From assembly GCA_032622095.1 (NCBI GenBank), contig CP136064.1:145595954-145659953 (forward strand): 64,000 nt of DNA, written 5' to 3'. The notes beneath the pieces were generated by a model. It worked only from the letters and a program-made list of their open reading frames with translations, did not search any database and was not told the origin of the DNA. Positions 60,501-64,000 of this stretch are shown here, one piece after another (the stretch's first letter is position 1; each line of letters opens with the position of its first letter). The stretch comes from Siphonodentalium dalli (taxonomy: Eukaryota; Mollusca; Scaphopoda; Gadilida; Siphonodentaliidae). A program made the translations under genes and the position numbers.

Positions 60501-62357
60501 TAAATTAGTAAAAGCATTCACGTTCACGTAAACTGTTAGGTGACGTCACATGTTCTATCCAAAGCGACGTCATATTGGCACGCACATTTTCCCGCGAAAT
60601 TTCCCCAACTAAAATTTCATCCAAATTGAGAATGGGCATGAGCCTGTGGAACAATTGGGAACCATGAAAGGGTGAAAGGTGTGGCTGCAATAGGACATTC
60701 AGAGGTTGACCCCGCCCCTACCATCAGCAAGCAACTTTCATGTACGTAATTGGTTGTAATAAATATTTATAGTTAGGCCTACTGGTAATTAAATCTTAAT
60801 TGACGCTCATATATAAGTCAACACATATATAGACCATGGGATGAAAATCCTAAGCTGTCATTGCTCTGCAACTTTTGAGGTACTACATAATTTTGGTAAA
60901 TGTTGGAAGGTTACGTGTCAATAAACATATTTCGCAAATGTTCTGGCCTCGGGAGTTGCACATTTTCGAATAAAGAGCAAAAGTTTATCTGAAAAATATA
61001 CCGCCGGTGCACGCGGTTCGTTCCGTCGTGATATTCCGTTATTTAGACGCATTCTGTCGATAATATCAAAGGTCGATAAATATGCGTTCATTGTAAATAG
61101 ATTCCTCCAAAAACAATGAACACTTTACCAGGAAGTTATACAATACATAAACCCGATATAGTTTCAAATCAAGAAACAGATTAAAGTCACAACAAAAATT
61201 ACATCAATTACACGTGCCAATCCGATTAATTGAATTTCTGGAATCGGAAGCGAAACCAAGCGCGCGATTGTCCGGAAAATTAGTATTACGCCAGGTCTTA
61301 ACGGGAAACTATTTTTACTTCACGCGGCACTTTCTCTTTATTCTATTCCACCGACAATGGCACTGGTTTTCAGAGATAGGGCAGACATTATATTAATCCA
61401 TAATATCTTTCCGAATATTTACCGGATACAGAGTGCCAGCCGACCATTTCATTTAGTGGCTGGTGTGCATTTATAAGTCTATATATATAGGCCTATATAT
61501 AAGTTGAACTTTTCAAGCACGATGATGATGGGTTCGTATTTATCGTTATGTTTTCCGTTAATTATCTTTTACAATCAAATATCATATGAACTTAAGCTAT
61601 TAATTCGTTCATGTGATAATTTTCAACTAACTAGTTTTGTAGATCTCTACTTGCAATTTTCCCCTTAAATATGCGAGGTGTTTAAATATGCGTATATACA
61701 TTGCAGTCCACGATGTGAATTATGCAGGCGTGAAAAGTTTAAGGAATATGTCCATGCATATGCTGTTATGTACCGTTTTTACGGAGACGAAAATGATAGG
61801 TTCTAGTTCAGTACAACTCTTGGAGGGCATGTGTCCGAGTCAAATAAGCCTCTATATTTTGGCGTGCAGATAACAACAATTCTGGAAATTCCATGTTTTT
61901 TATTTTTGTTGATTTATTTTTACTAAGTTATTTATATACTGAACAGTTCGTGCAAGTTTATGCACATGTAATATCTTGTCCACTATACCGACATATAGCA
62001 GTTACACATGGCTGACTACATCATGATGATGATATATATACCGCGCATGAAAAGTTATTTCAAAACATGCTATAATAATATAACTCTTCATGGAATGACT
62101 TCATATAAAACAAAGTATTCGATATTTGTATTTGACTGTTTATTGGATCATAAATGCAAGTCGCGAATTATAATGGCGGGATATTACCTGGCGAAATTTT
62201 AAAACAAGTTGAGGCACTGCATGCATGAGCGTGGCGACCGGGTAGTCCTAACTTTGGTCAAAATGTTCAACGTTGGACATTCCATGCATACCCGAACCAA
62301 CAGAAGTAATTTGACATTTCAGCCAGAAAATAGATTCGAATATTGACCAATCAGTTT
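60501..62357. other. no recognisable gene
   Basis: Unassigned part of the insertion block. It includes a 22-bp AT palindrome centred on AGGCCT (about 61,480-61,501). Frames at 61214, 61688 and 62008 are short and featureless. Confidence 0.4.
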
Positions 62358-63800
62358 GAAAGTTGTTTGAAAAATATTTTAATTTGATTTTAAACACCGG
62401 AATAGTACCAGAAAGCTGGAGGACTGAAATTATACGACCACTCTTTAAAGGAAATGGAGAATCTACCGACCCTAATAACTACAGGAAAATAACTCTTTTA
62501 AGTTGTATCTCAAAAGTATTTGCTAGCATTGTTAGTGAACGAATTAGCTCATTTCTCAGAATACCCAGCGCGATTCCGCAAAGGATATTCCACAATTGAT
62601 CACATATTTTCACTTTACTCTTTATCACAAATCTTGAAACATAACAAGCAGACATTGTACTGTGCCTTTATAGATTTTTCTAAAGCGTTTGATTCCGTCT
62701 GGAGAGCAGCGCTTTGGAAAAAGCTTATATTAGCCATAAAATTGAAGGTAAATTCTTAGATGTTGTACGATCAATGTATAATGACATCAAACTGTGTGTA
62801 TGAATTGGAAACGAAGATTCAGACTTTTTTCCAAGCAAAATTGGCCTAAAACAACAAGACAGTTTTTCGCCGATACTATTTACAATATACCTAAACGATC
62901 TTGAAAATCATCTTCGTGAGCTCGCATGGGTCCAATGGAATCGACATTAAAGTGCCAGAAGAATTTGATACCGGACTTTACTTAAAACTATTTCTCTTAA
63001 TTTATGCAGATGACACTGTACTCCTCGATAACTCATGTGACATCTTACAGAACATGCTTGATAAATATTGCAACACGTGGAAATTAAATGTCAATATATC
63101 GGAAGCCAAGATACTTATATTTGGACGAAAAACCAAAAAAAGTCTGAATAGTGGGAAATTTTCAATAATTGGACATGAACTCGAGATAGTAGATAGTTAC
63201 AAATACCTAGGTACCACATTCCATAGAAATGGACTCTTCACACTAGGAAAAACACAAGGACTAAAAGTGCCAAAGTGGCAATGTAGATAATGATGACTAT
63301 TATTTTGAGGATGAAACTGGTGATGATGACGGTGATGATGATAATGTTAATTATGACGCCCGAGAGGTAGTTGTATATTTTGTGCATTCAAAATTTCTTC
63401 ATTCTATCTATCTTTTGTATATAATTTCGTTTTCTCGTGTCAAATTTGAGCAAATAACAAAGCAATTATTACGCTCTCCTTAATAAAGTACGCGTGAATA
63501 AACTAACTATAGCCACAACCCTTGACATTTATGAAAAATCTATTATCCCAATCATGACATATGGAGCCGAGGTCTGGGGACACGAAAACACGACATGTTT
63601 TGAAAAACTCGAAATTTGGTTTCTGAAATATACCTTAAAGCTTAAAAAATCCACATCTAGTGCATTCATATGGAGAACTCGGCATGTGTCCCATATATTA
63701 TCAGTAAGAATAAAAAAATGTTACTTGTCTTATTTGGGGAAAGCTCAACACAATGACGACAAATATGACGCCACTCGCATTGTATTATAGTATGCTGACG
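62358..63800 (+). pseudogene. LINE family B-like, copy 2, RT to C-terminal part
   Basis: The RT begins LFEKYFNLILNTGIVPESW, then NNYRKITLLSCISKVF (about 62,475), FIDFSKAFDSVWR (about 62,670), a GLKQQDSF remnant of GVRQGE (about 62,844), YADDTVLLDNS (about 63,004) and YKYLGTTFHRNG (about 63,200). After a foreign stretch (about 63,270-63,490, with GATGAT repeats) it resumes with IMTYGAEVWG (about 63,551) and LKYTLKLKKSTSSAFIW. There are several stops and frameshifts. Same family as the minus-strand LINE at 29.8-38.4 kb. Confidence 0.82.
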
Positions 63801-64000
63801 TCTTATTATGATAATGAGAAGTTTCCATGGATTGCTGGGCAGCATAACAACCTGAACGCAATCGGCATGGGTAACACTTGGACATATCAGCTGGTCGATA
63901 ACCTCAATCAATTTCGCGACTCTGTCAGAATGAGACCAACTGATATATACTCACAACAATAGAGAACCGCAATAGCTGTGTCAAACAAATTTACCTTTTA

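Larger units (their letters stand above)
58509..62357. other. 3.8-kb block interrupting LINE-B copy 2
   Basis: The block starts with a hairpin (AAGGACGACCAGC/GCTGGCGGTCCTT, 58508-58552). It contains GCCGCCATCTTG-type motifs (58,580-58,640), a piggyBac-like element, and unassigned DNA from 60,501 to 62,357. Near its right end GGACTACCCGGTCGCC (inverted, about 62,237-62,256) loosely resembles the left end. No gene is recognised inside. Confidence 0.4.

Overview
The window is AT-rich animal nuclear DNA with no prokaryotic-style gene packing. It is dominated by transposable elements: several broken non-LTR retrotransposons (LINEs), an LTR retroelement, Helitron-like arrays, and TIR elements that fit the hAT, PIF/Harbinger and piggyBac superfamilies by their target-site duplications (TSDs). 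LINE types, microsatellites and the single plausible host exon (a secreted, Wnt11/Wnt4-like start) suggest a marine invertebrate, perhaps a lophotrochozoan. The species cannot be fixed from sequence alone.

Layout. 0-2.6 kb: 3' part of a CR1/jockey-like LINE (family A). 2.7-6.0 kb: mostly unassigned, with one broken membrane-type ORF and a small foldback. 6.1-8.4 kb: a 122-bp satellite and head-to-tail Helitron-like units ending in hairpin plus CTAG. 8.48-25.46 kb: a giant inverted-repeat element with arms of about 2.2 kb. Its right arm is split by a 7.2-kb LTR retroelement (16,846-24,061) that has TG...CA LTRs, a 4-bp TSD, a PBS and a PPT. This LTR element shows no reverse transcriptase or integrase. 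It carries an unfamiliar repeat-built protein and a 2.6-kb leader with three copies of a covarying RNA hairpin. 25.7-28.5 kb: a Harbinger-like foldback with long arms. 29.8-38.4 kb: a minus-strand LINE (family B), apparently split by a TIR element that itself received a nearly full-length family A LINE. 42.2 kb: a candidate first coding exon (signal peptide, then AIKWL, then GTAAGT). 42.8-43.7 kb: a Harbinger-like element. 49.4-50.1 kb: a third LINE type. 50.2-51.1 kb: a hAT-like element with a perfect 8-bp TSD. 53.4-54.8 kb: two tandem duplications. 58-63.8 kb: a second family B LINE interrupted by a 110-bp retroposon and by a 3.8-kb block that holds a piggyBac-like element.

Functionally, almost everything here is mobile or derived from mobile DNA, and much of it is decayed. 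The most unusual object is the LTR element with its three leader hairpins and its triplicated helical ORF. The most likely host coding sequence is the short exon at 42,226-42,314. All calls come from reading the sequence by eye. No database search was possible, and coordinates of decayed elements are approximate.
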